DNA of 64,000 nt, from assembly GCF_008086045.1 (NCBI RefSeq), contig NZ_VSEY01000016.1:124001-188000 (forward strand), read 5' to 3'. The translations under genes and the position numbers were made by a program. Below the pieces are notes generated by a model. That model made no database searches. It was not told the DNA's origin and saw only the letters and a list, made by a program, of their open reading frames with translations. How positions within the stretch are numbered: the first letter of the stretch is position 1; the number at the start of each line of letters is the position of its first letter. Positions 1 to 7,686 of the stretch are shown one piece after another. The DNA comes from Nonomuraea sp. PA05 (lineage in GTDB: Bacteria > Actinomycetota > Actinomycetes > Streptosporangiales > Streptosporangiaceae).

Positions 1-308
1 TTGGTGCTCATCGTGAAGGAGGCGATCAGGCCCAGCACCAGCGCGACCACGGCGGCGCCGATGGCCACCGCGGGCGGGACGTTGAGGTACCAGGCCGCGG
101 CGGCGGCCAGGACGAGCGCCCCGAGGGTCATGAACCCTCGGACCACGACGTCGTCGAGCGTCATGGTCCGGTACGCCGGCCGGGACGGTGGTGCGTACGA
201 CGGCTGGTCGTACATGTTCTGCAGCTGGTCGGGGGACGGGGTGGGGCCGGCCCAGCCCGCCGCGGCCTGCTGCCGCGACCTGCTGAATACGGGGTTCTTG
301 CTCTCCAT
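1..308 (-). CDS. Bax inhibitor-1/YccA family membrane protein (N-terminal part)
   Basis: Only the first 102 codons lie in the window; the gene continues past base 1. The start is ATG at 308, with a perfect AGGAGG at 314-319. The N-terminus (MESKNPVFSRS) is followed by a Pro/Gln/Tyr-rich cytosolic stretch, the segment YRTMTLDDVVVRGFMTLG, and two hydrophobic helices separated by a short NVPP turn. This layout is typical of actinobacterial BI-1/YccA-like proteins, which are multi-pass inner membrane proteins whose bacterial role is poorly defined (possible ion leak or stress functions). The family call rests on the N-terminus alone. Confidence 0.75.
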   Translation of the reverse strand, partial: MESKNPVFSRSRQQAAAGWAGPTPSPDQLQNMYDQPSYAPPSRPAYRTMTLDDVVVRGFMTLGALVLAAAAAWYLNVPPAVAIGAAVVALVLGLIASFTMST

Positions 309-796
309 CGCTGCCTCCTGTGCCGCTGAGCCTACGGGGCTCGCCGGCACCTTGGTCAACTGACGCTCAGATCGATGTTCATTCGGGACTTCGGCTCCGA
401 TCCCAACGAACGTGCCCGCCCCCGAGTTCCCCAGGTCACCGGGCGACACGGAAATCTTCGCACGGCTCGTCCCGGAGGGCCATGGGAGCGCGCCGGACGG
501 CCCTCCGCCGGGCGCCCGGCCTTTCCGCTGACGAAAACCCGGTTGTAAAGCGTAGTCAGCCATTCACGGAAAGAAAACCGGCGACTTGTCAATATCAGTC
601 ATGGCACGAAAAGTTTTCGAGCGGGCGAACGGCGGCTCACGCATCGGGGTGCCCCGGCTCTCACCAGCAGTGAGCGTCCGATCACAGGACAACTCCATAA
701 CAACTCGATATCGGCCCAGAGTGCCCAGCTCGGGGCCATCCGGCAACCGCGGTAAAGCTCCAGGTCAGAGACCTAAATTGCCTATAAGTTGGCAAG
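309..796. other. Non-coding stretch between BI-1-like gene and tRNA
   Basis: I see no convincing gene here. The open frames are short, overlap on both strands and lack ribosome sites. Local AT content rises around 535-620 and 690-790, so the BI-1-like promoter and the tRNA 3' trailer probably lie here. A GC-rich inverted stretch near 490-530 could form a hairpin but has no T-run. Confidence 0.5.
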
Positions 797-869
797 TGCC
801 CCCGGCGGGATTCGAACCCGCACGTCAACCCTTTTAAGGGGTTTGCCTCTGCCATTGGGCTACGGGGGC
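797..869 (-). tRNA. tRNA with anticodon UAA but a short variable arm
   Basis: The cloverleaf folds fully. The acceptor stem is GCCCCCG (863-869) with CGGGGGC (798-804). There is a short D arm, then an anticodon stem AACCC/GGGTT around the loop CTTAAAA, and a T arm GCGGG-TTCGAAT-CCCGC. The discriminator is A and no CCA is encoded. Loop positions 34-36 read TAA, which would decode UUA (Leu). Leucine tRNAs are class II with a long variable arm, but here only five bases (GACGT) separate the anticodon and T stems. The isotype is therefore uncertain. Confidence 0.8.
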
Positions 870-918
870 GCCGCAATCATACGAAACGGACCATGCTTCC
901 GAGGAGCACAACTTCGCA

Positions 919-1443
919 TCAGGCGTCACAAGTGTGAAGTCTGCGGTGAAGTGATAGCACTCCCGGGACTCTGTCCAAGAAGAGTAGACCGTCCAGATGG
1001 TCGAGTTGGTGCTGAATGCACCGAGCCTCGATGGCATCCGCTTCGATGGTGACGGCCTCGCCCGTGCCTGGCAAATGCCCATGTACGGTGATACGCGTCG
1101 CACGGCGTACGTCGGCGGTCAGTCCGGTGATGGACGCGCACCCCTCGCGGCCGTCGTCCCAGTGGGCCGCGCTGGCGAGCCGTGGATTGGCCACGACGAG
1201 CTCTCCGGCCCACGACCTACTCCGGGGGTGGCGCCGGGCGTCAAAGGCGATCAGCCGCAGGCTCAGGCCGATCTGGGGGGCCGCCAGCCCGGTCGTGGCG
1301 GGCGCGCGGCGCAGGGTCGCCAGCAGATCGGCCGCGGCGGCGACCACTTCCGGGGCGGTGGGGTCCACCGGCTCTGCCACGGCGGACAGGAGGGGGTGCG
1401 GGGCGCCGAGCACCTCGCGGGCCGTACCCCCTGGCCCGGTCAC
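919..1443 (-). CDS. def: Peptide deformylase-like protein with altered active site
   Basis: A 174-residue protein of the deformylase family, which removes the formyl group from nascent N-terminal methionine. All three family motifs can be placed: GLAAPQ at 52-57, EGCAS at 100-104 (metal-binding Cys102) and HQLDH at 145-149 (metal-binding His145 and His149). The canonical third motif is HExDH; here the catalytic glutamate is Gln146 (CAA, 1006-1008). Either activity is strongly reduced or the protein has another role. The start is taken as the GTG at 1443, which overlaps the stop of the upstream ACT-domain gene, implying translational coupling. A longer frame extends upstream but only reads the ACT gene in another phase. 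Confidence 0.8.
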   Translation of the reverse strand: MTGPGGTAREVLGAPHPLLSAVAEPVDPTAPEVVAAAADLLATLRRAPATTGLAAPQIGLSLRLIAFDARRHPRSRSWAGELVVANPRLASAAHWDDGREGCASITGLTADVRRATRITVHGHLPGTGEAVTIEADAIEARCIQHQLDHLDGLLFLDRVPGVLSLHRRLHTCDA

Positions 1444-1952
1444 AGCAAGTCCGGTTCGACAGGCCGGAAGGTGATGTCCGAGTCGAGGGTCGCGCCGACG
1501 GCCGCCAGCCTGCGCATGAGCGCGGCCACGTCCACCTGCTTGGGCAGCTCGACGTCGGCGATCAGCACGTAGAGGCGGCCGGTGAGCCTGGTGCTCATGC
1601 CGGTGATGTTGCCGCCGTCCGCTGCGAGCACCGCGCTGATGGCGGAGATGATGCCCGGCCGGTCGGGGCCGTGCACGGTCAGCACGTAGCCGAGGCCGTC
1701 GCCCTCCCCGCAGAAGTGCCGGTGCGCCTCGATGGCCGAGGCCGTCACCACCAGGTCGGGCGTGCCCAGCCGCTTCATGAGCTCCGCGGAGTCCAGCTCG
1801 CCCGAGACGAGCAGCATCATCGCGACGTGGCCGCCGAGCAACGTCATGGTCGAGTCCTGGATGTTCGCCCCGCAGTCGGCGAGCGAACCGGTGACTGCGG
1901 CGATCACGCCGGGCCGGTCGACGCCGAGCACCGTCACCGCTGAAAGACCCAC
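1440..1952 (-). CDS. Double ACT-domain protein, GcvR-like
   Basis: 170 residues made almost entirely of two ACT domains (about 4-75 and 88-160). Each opens with the ligand-loop pattern G-x-DRPG-(V/I)-I. There is no catalytic domain, so this resembles GcvR-type stand-alone ACT regulators that sense amino acids, often glycine. It is co-transcribed with and overlaps the deformylase-like gene by four bases. Known GcvR proteins act through protein contacts rather than DNA binding; whether this one touches glycine or one-carbon (formyl-Met) metabolism is inference from the neighbour. Confidence 0.82.
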   Translation of the reverse strand: MGLSAVTVLGVDRPGVIAAVTGSLADCGANIQDSTMTLLGGHVAMMLLVSGELDSAELMKRLGTPDLVVTASAIEAHRHFCGEGDGLGYVLTVHGPDRPGIISAISAVLAADGGNITGMSTRLTGRLYVLIADVELPKQVDVAALMRRLAAVGATLDSDITFRPVEPDLL

Positions 1953-1992
1953 CCGTGGTACCCCTTCCGCTTGCGACCAGGGGCGCCGAGAA

Positions 1993-2018
1993 CGCCCCGG
2001 CGAAGCTTCGCCGGGGCG
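1993..2018 (-). terminator. Perfect 26-bp palindrome after ndh
   Basis: Thirteen-base arms (CGCCCCGGCGAAG and its complement) meet with no spacer, 15 bases beyond the ndh stop. In RNA this gives a very stable hairpin. No T-run follows, as is common for actinobacterial terminators. It separates ndh from the ACT/deformylase pair. Confidence 0.6.
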
Positions 2019-2032
2019 CTGCCGTACCTGGG

Positions 2033-3349
2033 CTAGCGGCGAGTCGTCGCCACCGCGGCCCTGAAGCCCTCACGCGGGTGCTCCATCTCACCCAGGGAGA
2101 TCGTCTCGCGCTTGAAGAACAGGGCCAGGGTCCAATCGACGACGACACGGACCTTGCGGTTCAGCGTCGGCACCCGCGACAGATGGTAGGTCCGGTGCAT
2201 GAACCACGCAGGGAATCCGCGAAGCTTGACGCCATAGACATTGGCGACGCCCTGATGCAGGCCGAGACCGGCGACCGATCCGACGTACTTGTGGCGGTAT
2301 TCGACCAGTTCCTGCCCGCGCAGGTGGCGGACGATGTTGTCGGCCAGCACCTTGGCCTGGCGCACCGCGTGCTGGGCGTTCGGCGCGCAGTACTGCCCGG
2401 GGTTCGTCACGTCCGGCACCCCGGCGGCGTCGCCGGCCGTGAAGGCGCCGGGCGTGCCCGCCACGGTGAGCATGGCGGTGGCCTTGATCCGCCCGCGCTC
2501 GTCCAGCGGCAGGTCGCTGTCGTTCACCACGGGGCTGGGCTTGACGCCCGCGGTCCACACGAGCGTCTCCGCGTCGAACTCCTCGCCGTCCGACAGCACC
2601 ACGTGCCCGCCCTCGCAGGACTCCAGCCGGGTGTCGAGCCGGACGTCGATGCCGCGCTCACGGAGCTGCTCCAGCGTCCACTTGCCCATCTCGGGGCCGA
2701 CCTCGGGCAGCACCCGGTTGGTGGCCTCCACCAGCACCCAGCGGATGTCCGACGGCTTGATGTTGCGGTAGTAGCGCGTCGAGTCCTTGGCCATGTCCTC
2801 CAGCTCGGCCAGCGCCTCGACGCCCGCGAAGCCGGCCCCGACCACCACGAACGTCAGCGCCCTGCGCCGCACCTCCGGGTCGTCGGTGGACTCGGCGACG
2901 TCGAGCAGGTGCAGCACGCGGTTGCGCAGCGCGATCGCCTCACCGACGGTCTTGAAGCCGATGCCGATGTCGGTCAGGCCGGGGATGGGCAGCGTGCGCG
3001 AGATCGAGCCGGCCGCCATGACGATCACGTCGTAGGCCACCTGCCGCGGCTCGCCCTCGGCGGGCTGGAAGGTGACGCTGCGGCCGGCGTGGTCGACCTT
3101 CGTCACCGTGCCGTTCAGGATGTGCACCTTGGGCAGCACCCGGCGCAGCGGGGCCACCATGTGGCGCGGCGACAGGTTGCCCGCGGCCGCCTCCGGCAGG
3201 AACGGCTGGTAGGTCATGTAGGACTGGGGGTCGATGATCGTGATGCGGGCTTCGCCGCCGCGCAGCTCACGGTGGAGCTTGCGCTGCAGCCGCAGCGCTG
3301 TGTAAAGGCCGACGTATCCGCCGCCGACGATCAAGATGTGCTTGTTCAT
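2033..3349 (-). CDS. ndh: Type II NADH dehydrogenase (NAD(P)/FAD oxidoreductase)
   Basis: A 438-residue single-subunit NADH:quinone oxidoreductase that passes electrons from NADH to menaquinone at the membrane without pumping protons. The FAD-binding dinucleotide fold starts at once (ILIVGGGYVGLYTA), a second NADH-binding Rossmann fold follows (FVVVGAGFAGVE), and the C-terminal FAD motif TAGDAAGVPD is present. The start is ATG at 3349. An in-frame alternative 13 codons upstream lies inside the Rex-type palindrome, which argues for the shorter form. The gene stands alone between two hairpin- or operator-bounded gaps. The operator indicates repression at low NADH/NAD+ ratio. Confidence 0.9.
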   Translation of the reverse strand: MNKHILIVGGGYVGLYTALRLQRKLHRELRGGEARITIIDPQSYMTYQPFLPEAAAGNLSPRHMVAPLRRVLPKVHILNGTVTKVDHAGRSVTFQPAEGEPRQVAYDVIVMAAGSISRTLPIPGLTDIGIGFKTVGEAIALRNRVLHLLDVAESTDDPEVRRRALTFVVVGAGFAGVEALAELEDMAKDSTRYYRNIKPSDIRWVLVEATNRVLPEVGPEMGKWTLEQLRERGIDVRLDTRLESCEGGHVVLSDGEEFDAETLVWTAGVKPSPVVNDSDLPLDERGRIKATAMLTVAGTPGAFTAGDAAGVPDVTNPGQYCAPNAQHAVRQAKVLADNIVRHLRGQELVEYRHKYVGSVAGLGLHQGVANVYGVKLRGFPAWFMHRTYHLSRVPTLNRKVRVVVDWTLALFFKRETISLGEMEHPREGFRAAVATTRR

Positions 3350-3376
3350 CCTGAGGCCCCATCCCTCGTGGAGTGC

Positions 3377-3394
3377 TTGTGAAAGCATTCACAA
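3377..3394. promoter_or_regulatory. Rex-type operator upstream of ndh
   Basis: TTGTGAA-AGCA-TTCACAA is a perfect inverted repeat with a 4-base centre. It matches the published Rex operator core TGTGAA-N4-TTCACA of actinobacteria and firmicutes. It ends 28 bases before the ndh ATG. Rex is a redox repressor released by NADH. A rex gene is not in this window. Confidence 0.85.
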
Positions 3395-3444
3395 GCCTAC
3401 GTCAAGCGCCGTCGGCGAAGCCAATCCAGACGTGGTGGGACGCG

Positions 3445-4239
3445 TCACACAGCCAGTGACCTGGCCCTTTCGAAGATCTCGTCCAGCATGTGAGCGGTGA
3501 CGCGGCCGGTGAAGGTGTTCTGCTGGCTCGGGTGGTAGCAGCCGATCAGCGTCACCGGCCGCTCGCCGTACGCGACCTCGACCTCCGCCCCGTGACCGAA
3601 CGGCGGCCGGCTGCGCGGCAGCGCGTACCCCGCCTCCCTGAGCGCCGGCCACATCGCCTGCCAGGCGAACCCGCCGAGCGCCACGACCACCCGCACGTAC
3701 GGCGCCACCAGGCTCACCTCCCGCGCCATCCACGGGAAGCACGCGGCCTTCTCCGCCGGCAGCGGCTTGTTCGCGGGCGGCGCGCACCGCACCGACGCCA
3801 CCACCCGGGTGCCGAGCAGTTCCTGCCCGTCTCCCGCGTACGTGCTGGTCTCCTGCGCCGCCAGCCCGCAACGGTGCAGCGAGGCGAACAACCAGTCGCC
3901 GCTGCGGTCGCCCGTGAAGATCCGCCCCGTCCTGTTGCCCCCGTGCGCCGCCGGCGCCAGCCCCACCAGCAGGATCCGCGGCTCCTCCGCGCCCCAGCCG
4001 GGGACGGGACGCCCCCAGTACGTCTCGTCCGCGAACATGCGCCGCTTCACCTCGGCGACCTCCTCACGCCACTCCACCAGACGCGGACACGCCCGGCAGA
4101 CCGACTGCCGCGCCGTCAGCTCCGCGAGGGTGCCGCTCCCGGCGGCCAGCCGCCTGACGTCGGCGGGGTCCAGCGCGACCGGGGTGTCAGGGGTCGCGGG
4201 GTCGTCGGGCCAGCCGGTGCCAGGAGGTACGAAGCTCAT
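3445..4239 (-). CDS. udgB: Uracil-DNA glycosylase, family 5 (UdgB type)
   Basis: 264 residues. Excises uracil and other deaminated bases from DNA in base excision repair. Four cysteines (48, 51, 152, 167) fit the 4Fe-4S cluster of family 4/5 enzymes. Motif A is GLAPAAHGGNRTGR (93-106), the family 5 form with Ala where other families carry the catalytic Asp/Asn. Motif C is GCYHPSQQN with His236. The length is normal. Transcribed alone, about 50 bases downstream of the Rex-operator region in the same direction as ndh. Confidence 0.9.
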   Translation of the reverse strand: MSFVPPGTGWPDDPATPDTPVALDPADVRRLAAGSGTLAELTARQSVCRACPRLVEWREEVAEVKRRMFADETYWGRPVPGWGAEEPRILLVGLAPAAHGGNRTGRIFTGDRSGDWLFASLHRCGLAAQETSTYAGDGQELLGTRVVASVRCAPPANKPLPAEKAACFPWMAREVSLVAPYVRVVVALGGFAWQAMWPALREAGYALPRSRPPFGHGAEVEVAYGERPVTLIGCYHPSQQNTFTGRVTAHMLDEIFERARSLAV

Positions 4240-4509
4240 GACACCGATGGTGCCCGATCAGCGCCCGGGCTCCAGCGCGGGCATTCGGGTCACGGCGGAC
4301 TCGGACGCCGGCTCGGGTGCGGGCGTGCGGCTGGCGACGGACGACTCCGACAGAAAGCGCGTGAAGCCCCTATAGGGCCCGTTTCCCGTCAGCCGGGCAT
4401 GCACCCCCCAGGATCCACGCGCGAGGCCCCACACGGCGCTTCCCGGCGCTCCCAGGCCGCTCCCCGTAGGCGGAGGCCGGCTTCTCGGCGTACACCCCGG
4501 GCCAGACGA

Positions 4510-4624
4510 TCACCCAACGGCGCCCCGGACTCCGCCCGTCAGGTGATCGTCGAGGTCCTCCAGCAGCTCCTCACGCTCGGGATGATGCGGACAGAGCATC
4601 CCGTACGGCCTGTGCGGGGGTCAT
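4510..4624 (-). pseudogene. Remnant of a HAAS/DUF1700-like gene
   Basis: An ATG at 4624 overlaps the padR stop as ATGA, as in intact padR-HAAS operons, and reads MTPAQAVRDALS before a premature stop. One frame over, the reading continues as HHPEREELLEDLDDHL, which resembles the helical HAAS signalling domain that pairs with PadR. It ends at 4510. A frameshift plus loss of the C-terminal part leaves no functional protein. The family assignment is tentative because the fragment is short. Confidence 0.45.
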
Positions 4625-4856
4625 GATCGTCCCTCCTTGAGCAGGGCCGCCATGGTGGCCGAGAAGGCACGTATGAGGTCAGGGCGCCTGCCTTGAACAG
4701 GCGGCGCAGCGTGCCGTAGACGGAGGCGTCGCCGACCTCTTGCAGGCCGGCTTCCCTGAGCCTGCGGACGACGTCGTAGCCGTAGCCGTCCCTGTCGTTG
4801 AGCACGGCCAGGACGGCCAGGTCCAGGACGCCTTTGAGTAGTTGGCTGCTGTCCAC
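4621..4856 (-). pseudogene. PadR-family regulator with internal deletion
   Basis: A GTG at 4856 starts a clear PadR winged-helix N-terminus: LLKGVLDLAVLAVL, then GYGYDVVRRL, then SVYGTLRRL, as far as GALTSY. The next normal segment (EEGPxRKYY) and roughly 100 residues are missing. The sequence jumps, out of frame, to what looks like the natural C-terminal end (AFSATMAALLKEGRS, stop at 4621). PadR proteins normally run 110-190 residues. The deletion and frame break indicate a dead gene. Confidence 0.65.
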
Positions 4857-4882
4857 GCGAAGCGCAGCAATAGCGGCACAGG

Positions 4883-4917
4883 AAAAACCGGGTGGCGCCC
4901 GAAGGAGCCACCCGGTT
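4883..4917 (-). terminator. Rho-independent terminator of the secreted-protein gene
   Basis: An 11-bp perfect stem (AACCGGGTGGC, 4886-4896 with 4907-4917) around a 10-base loop, followed on the minus strand by TTTTT. It sits 23 bases past the stop of the upstream secreted protein gene and is the clearest intrinsic terminator in the window. Confidence 0.8.
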
Positions 4918-4939
4918 CAGCCGATCAGTGTCGTGTCAA

Positions 4940-6097
4940 TCAGGCACCGGCAGGAGCGGAAGCCGTCTGCGACGGCGCCGGCTCCGGAGCGGGCTTCTGA
5001 CACGCGGGGTAGGACTGCGTCACCACGTCACCGTTGTTCGGACCGGTGATCGTGAGCGTGACGGTGCCACCCTTGGCGGCCTCTCCCTCGGCTGCCGCGA
5101 AGGTCAGCGCGGTGAGGCTCTTCTCGTGCTCGCCACGTCCGAAGACGACGGCGTCGCTCACCTTGGTCTGCCCGTTGACGGACCAGCTGTAGCTGACCCG
5201 GCCGGGGCCCGTCGAGGTGACCTTGCCGGCGGCGGTGACCACGCAGCTGGTGTCCATCGTCACCGAGGCGCTGGCGGACACCTTGCCGTGGTGCTCCGGC
5301 GGCTTGGGAGCGTCGTGCTCGTCCTTGCACCAGACCTTGTAGTAGGCCCTGTTGGAGGACGTGGAGTCCGGGCTCAGCACCTGGAGCTGCGCCCAGCCAC
5401 GCTGGCTGTGACGCGGGGCGATGCCGAAGCCCACCTTGCGGGCGTCACGCACCTTGATCTTGCCGTAGTCCACCACGTCGCCGTTGAGGACCCAGCGGTA
5501 GCGCACCCACGACGGCCGGTCGACCTTGATCAGGCCAGTGAAGTCGATCTTGTCGTAGCGGGTGTCGCAAGAGCCCGCGTACGTGCTGGGGCTGGCCCAA
5601 GCACGAGCCGAAACCGACACGTCCAGATGCGTACGCACATCATCCTGCGGCTTCTTGCAGGAGACGGAGAAGTACCCCTTCTTGGAGGTGACCTTCTTCG
5701 GCCCGAGGACCTGAACGGCCTCCCAGCCCTTGACGTTCTCCTTGAAGGTGATGGCCTGCTTGACCGTCACCGTCTTGACGCCCTTGCCCTTGAGCTTGAT
5801 CACGCTGACCTTGCTCTTGGACCCGTCGCCGTGGAGCCACCGGTACGCCAGCTCCGTCTTGCCCTTGACGGGCACCTTGATCTGGGCCGAGAAGTTGACC
5901 TTGGTCGGGCAGGAACCTTCATAGTCGCCCGGCGTGGCCTTCGGCGCGGACACCGAGACCTTGGGCGCCGCCTTGGTAGCCGCCTGGGCGGGGCTGGACA
6001 TCAGACCCGCGGACAGGCCGGCCAGCACCACAGCCGACGCGCCGAACGCGGCCGCCCTACGTGCTAACCCAACAGACATCATGTGAGAGTGCTCCAT
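4940..6097 (-). CDS. Secreted protein with three Ig-like repeats, function unknown
   Basis: About 385 residues with a Sec signal peptide: Arg-Arg, a hydrophobic core of Ala/Val/Leu, and a likely cut after SPAQA. The mature part contains three repeats of about 100 residues. Each opens with a KVSVSA-like strand, has a Cys soon after (GSCPT, GSCDT, DTSCV), a YRW or YSW core, and a closing Cys (VSCKK, VWCKD, YPACQ). Two cysteines per repeat suggest one disulfide per Ig-like fold. A Pro/Ala/Ser tail ends the protein. No enzyme motif is visible. Start codon uncertain: ATG 6097 is chosen, with 6082, 6079 and an upstream codon at 6154 possible. Monocistronic, with a strong terminator. Confidence 0.75.
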   Translation of the reverse strand: MEHSHMMSVGLARRAAAFGASAVVLAGLSAGLMSSPAQAATKAAPKVSVSAPKATPGDYEGSCPTKVNFSAQIKVPVKGKTELAYRWLHGDGSKSKVSVIKLKGKGVKTVTVKQAITFKENVKGWEAVQVLGPKKVTSKKGYFSVSCKKPQDDVRTHLDVSVSARAWASPSTYAGSCDTRYDKIDFTGLIKVDRPSWVRYRWVLNGDVVDYGKIKVRDARKVGFGIAPRHSQRGWAQLQVLSPDSTSSNRAYYKVWCKDEHDAPKPPEHHGKVSASASVTMDTSCVVTAAGKVTSTGPGRVSYSWSVNGQTKVSDAVVFGRGEHEKSLTALTFAAAEGEAAKGGTVTLTITGPNNGDVVTQSYPACQKPAPEPAPSQTASAPAGA

Positions 6098-6250
6098 TCC
6101 GTGAGGGAAGAGACGCGCTCGGGAACGGTCGCCACGCCGGCGCCTTTCGCGCACAGCGATATGGCAAAGCCCCCGTAATGCCCCTTTACCTAATCACAAT
6201 ACTGAATGCACGCTCAACACGACCCGCAGATCGGAAATGTCCGGATTTCT

Positions 6251-7204
6251 TCAGGTGGTGGATGCGAGGGACCAGGCGATTCCGTCGAGGATGTCGTGTT
6301 CGCTCACCACGACCTGGGAAAACGCGAAACGACGAACGATCCGGTCAAGAATTAGCGCACCCGCGCCAATCACGTCAACCCTGCCCGGATGCATCACCGG
6401 CACCTCGGCGCGCTCACCATGGGTCATCGCCAGCAGCCGCCGCGTCACCTCGTGCACCTGCTCGGCCGAGATCCGCGAGTGGTGGATGCGGTCCGAGTCG
6501 TACTCCGGCAGGTCGAGCGCGATGCCCGCGATCGTCGTCACCGAGCCCGCCAGGCCCACGAGCGTGTGCGCCTCGCGCACCGGGACCTCGGCCTCCACCC
6601 GATCGAGCGCCGCCTCGACGTCGGCCACCACAGCCTCCAGGGCCTGCGCCGGGGCCGGGTCGCCCACGTCGCGCAGGTGCCGCTCGGTCAGGCGCACGCA
6701 GCCGATGTCCACCGACAGCGCCGCCTGCGCGTGCTCGGCGCCGACCACGAACTCGGTGGAGCCGCCGCCGATGTCCACCACCAGGTACGGCGGCAGCGGG
6801 CCCTGCGGCACCTCCGTCTCGGGCGACAGGCGCAGCAGGCCCCTGGTCGCGCCGGTGAACGACAGCTCCGCCTCCTCGGCCCCCGACACCACCTCGGGAT
6901 CCACGCCGAAGATCTCGCGCACCCCCGCCACGAACTCCTCCCGGTTCGCCGCGTCGCGCGTCGCGCTCGTGGCCACCACGCGCGTGGCGGCGGCGCCGTG
7001 CCGTTCGATCAGCTCCTGGTAGGAGCGCATGGCCTTGAACGTGCGCGCCAGGGCGTCCGGCGCGAGCCTGCCCGTCCTGTCGACGCCCTCACCCAGGCGG
7101 ACGATCTCCATCCGCCGCTCGACGTCCGTCAGCTCGCTCTCGCCGACGTCGGCGATGAGCAGGCGTACGGAGTTGGTGCCGCAGTCGATGGCGGCTACAC
7201 GCAT
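6251..7204 (-). CDS. ppx: Exopolyphosphatase, Ppx/GppA family
   Basis: 317 residues, an ASKHA-fold phosphatase that releases phosphate from polyphosphate or pppGpp. The N-terminal phosphate-1 motif is AAIDCGTNSVRLLIAD, SATRDAANR follows, and the second glycine loop is LVVDIGGGSTEF. The short form without an HD domain corresponds to actinobacterial Ppx2-like proteins. It overlaps the end of the DUF501 gene by ten bases, so ftsB-DUF501-ppx form one operon. A ppk gene lies 35 kb away in the window. Confidence 0.92.
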   Translation of the reverse strand: MRVAAIDCGTNSVRLLIADVGESELTDVERRMEIVRLGEGVDRTGRLAPDALARTFKAMRSYQELIERHGAAATRVVATSATRDAANREEFVAGVREIFGVDPEVVSGAEEAELSFTGATRGLLRLSPETEVPQGPLPPYLVVDIGGGSTEFVVGAEHAQAALSVDIGCVRLTERHLRDVGDPAPAQALEAVVADVEAALDRVEAEVPVREAHTLVGLAGSVTTIAGIALDLPEYDSDRIHHSRISAEQVHEVTRRLLAMTHGERAEVPVMHPGRVDVIGAGALILDRIVRRFAFSQVVVSEHDILDGIAWSLASTT

Positions 7205-7686
7205 GGTCCGTCACTCCACCAGTCGGGGAGGGCGTCGAGCGCCTCCCTGCCGAACGGGTTCGCCCCGGGGGCCGCCAGCTCGTGCGCCACGAGCGCGTGC
7301 AGGCACTTGACCCGCTCCGGCATGCCTCCCGTGCTCTGCATGTCACGCGGGAGCGGCGCCAGCCCCTCCTGCTCGGCGGCCTCGTCGCGCCTGGCGACGT
7401 AGTCGTCGTGCGCCTTGCGGTAGGCCGCCGCCAGCTCGGGGTCGGTGGCCAGCCTGGCCTGCATCTCCCGCATCAGGCCCGAGCCCTCCAGCGTGCCGAT
7501 GGCCGAGGCGGCCTTCGGGCAGGTCAGGTAGTACAGGGTCGGGAAGGGCGAGCCGTCGGGCAGCCGGGGCGCGGTCTCCACCACGTCGGGGTTGCCGCAC
7601 GGGCAGCGGTGCGCCACCCCGCGCAGCCCTCTGGGCGGCCGGCCGAGCTGCTTCTCGACGACCTCGACGTCCTTACTGTCCAACAC
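7195..7686 (-). CDS. DUF501 family protein
   Basis: 163 residues, a conserved actinobacterial protein of unknown function, almost always between ftsB/divIC and ppx, as here. Visible features are a CPCGNPDVVET segment with two close cysteines, the motif FPTLYYLTCPKAASAIGTLE, and a third conserved block, MPERVKCLHALVAHELA. The cysteines and histidines could bind metal, but that is inference. It overlaps ftsB by 14 bases at its start and ppx by 10 at its end, indicating tight translational coupling. Confidence 0.9.
   Translation of the reverse strand: MLDSKDVEVVEKQLGRPPRGLRGVAHRCPCGNPDVVETAPRLPDGSPFPTLYYLTCPKAASAIGTLEGSGLMREMQARLATDPELAAAYRKAHDDYVARRDEAAEQEGLAPLPRDMQSTGGMPERVKCLHALVAHELAAPGANPFGREALDALPDWWSDGPCV

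Noticed and set aside
797..869. Selenocysteine tRNA or bldA
   Set aside because: The anticodon is not UCA and the acceptor/T arms are of normal length, excluding selC; a long variable arm, required for bldA, is absent.
919..2148. Single 409-residue minus-strand gene covering the deformylase
   Set aside because: The N-terminal half is the ACT-domain gene read in a second frame; only the part from GTG 1443 has deformylase similarity.
4240..4375. Small plus-strand gene of 45 codons after udgB start
   Set aside because: It lies in GC-rich sequence without a ribosome site, known motif or conserved neighbour.
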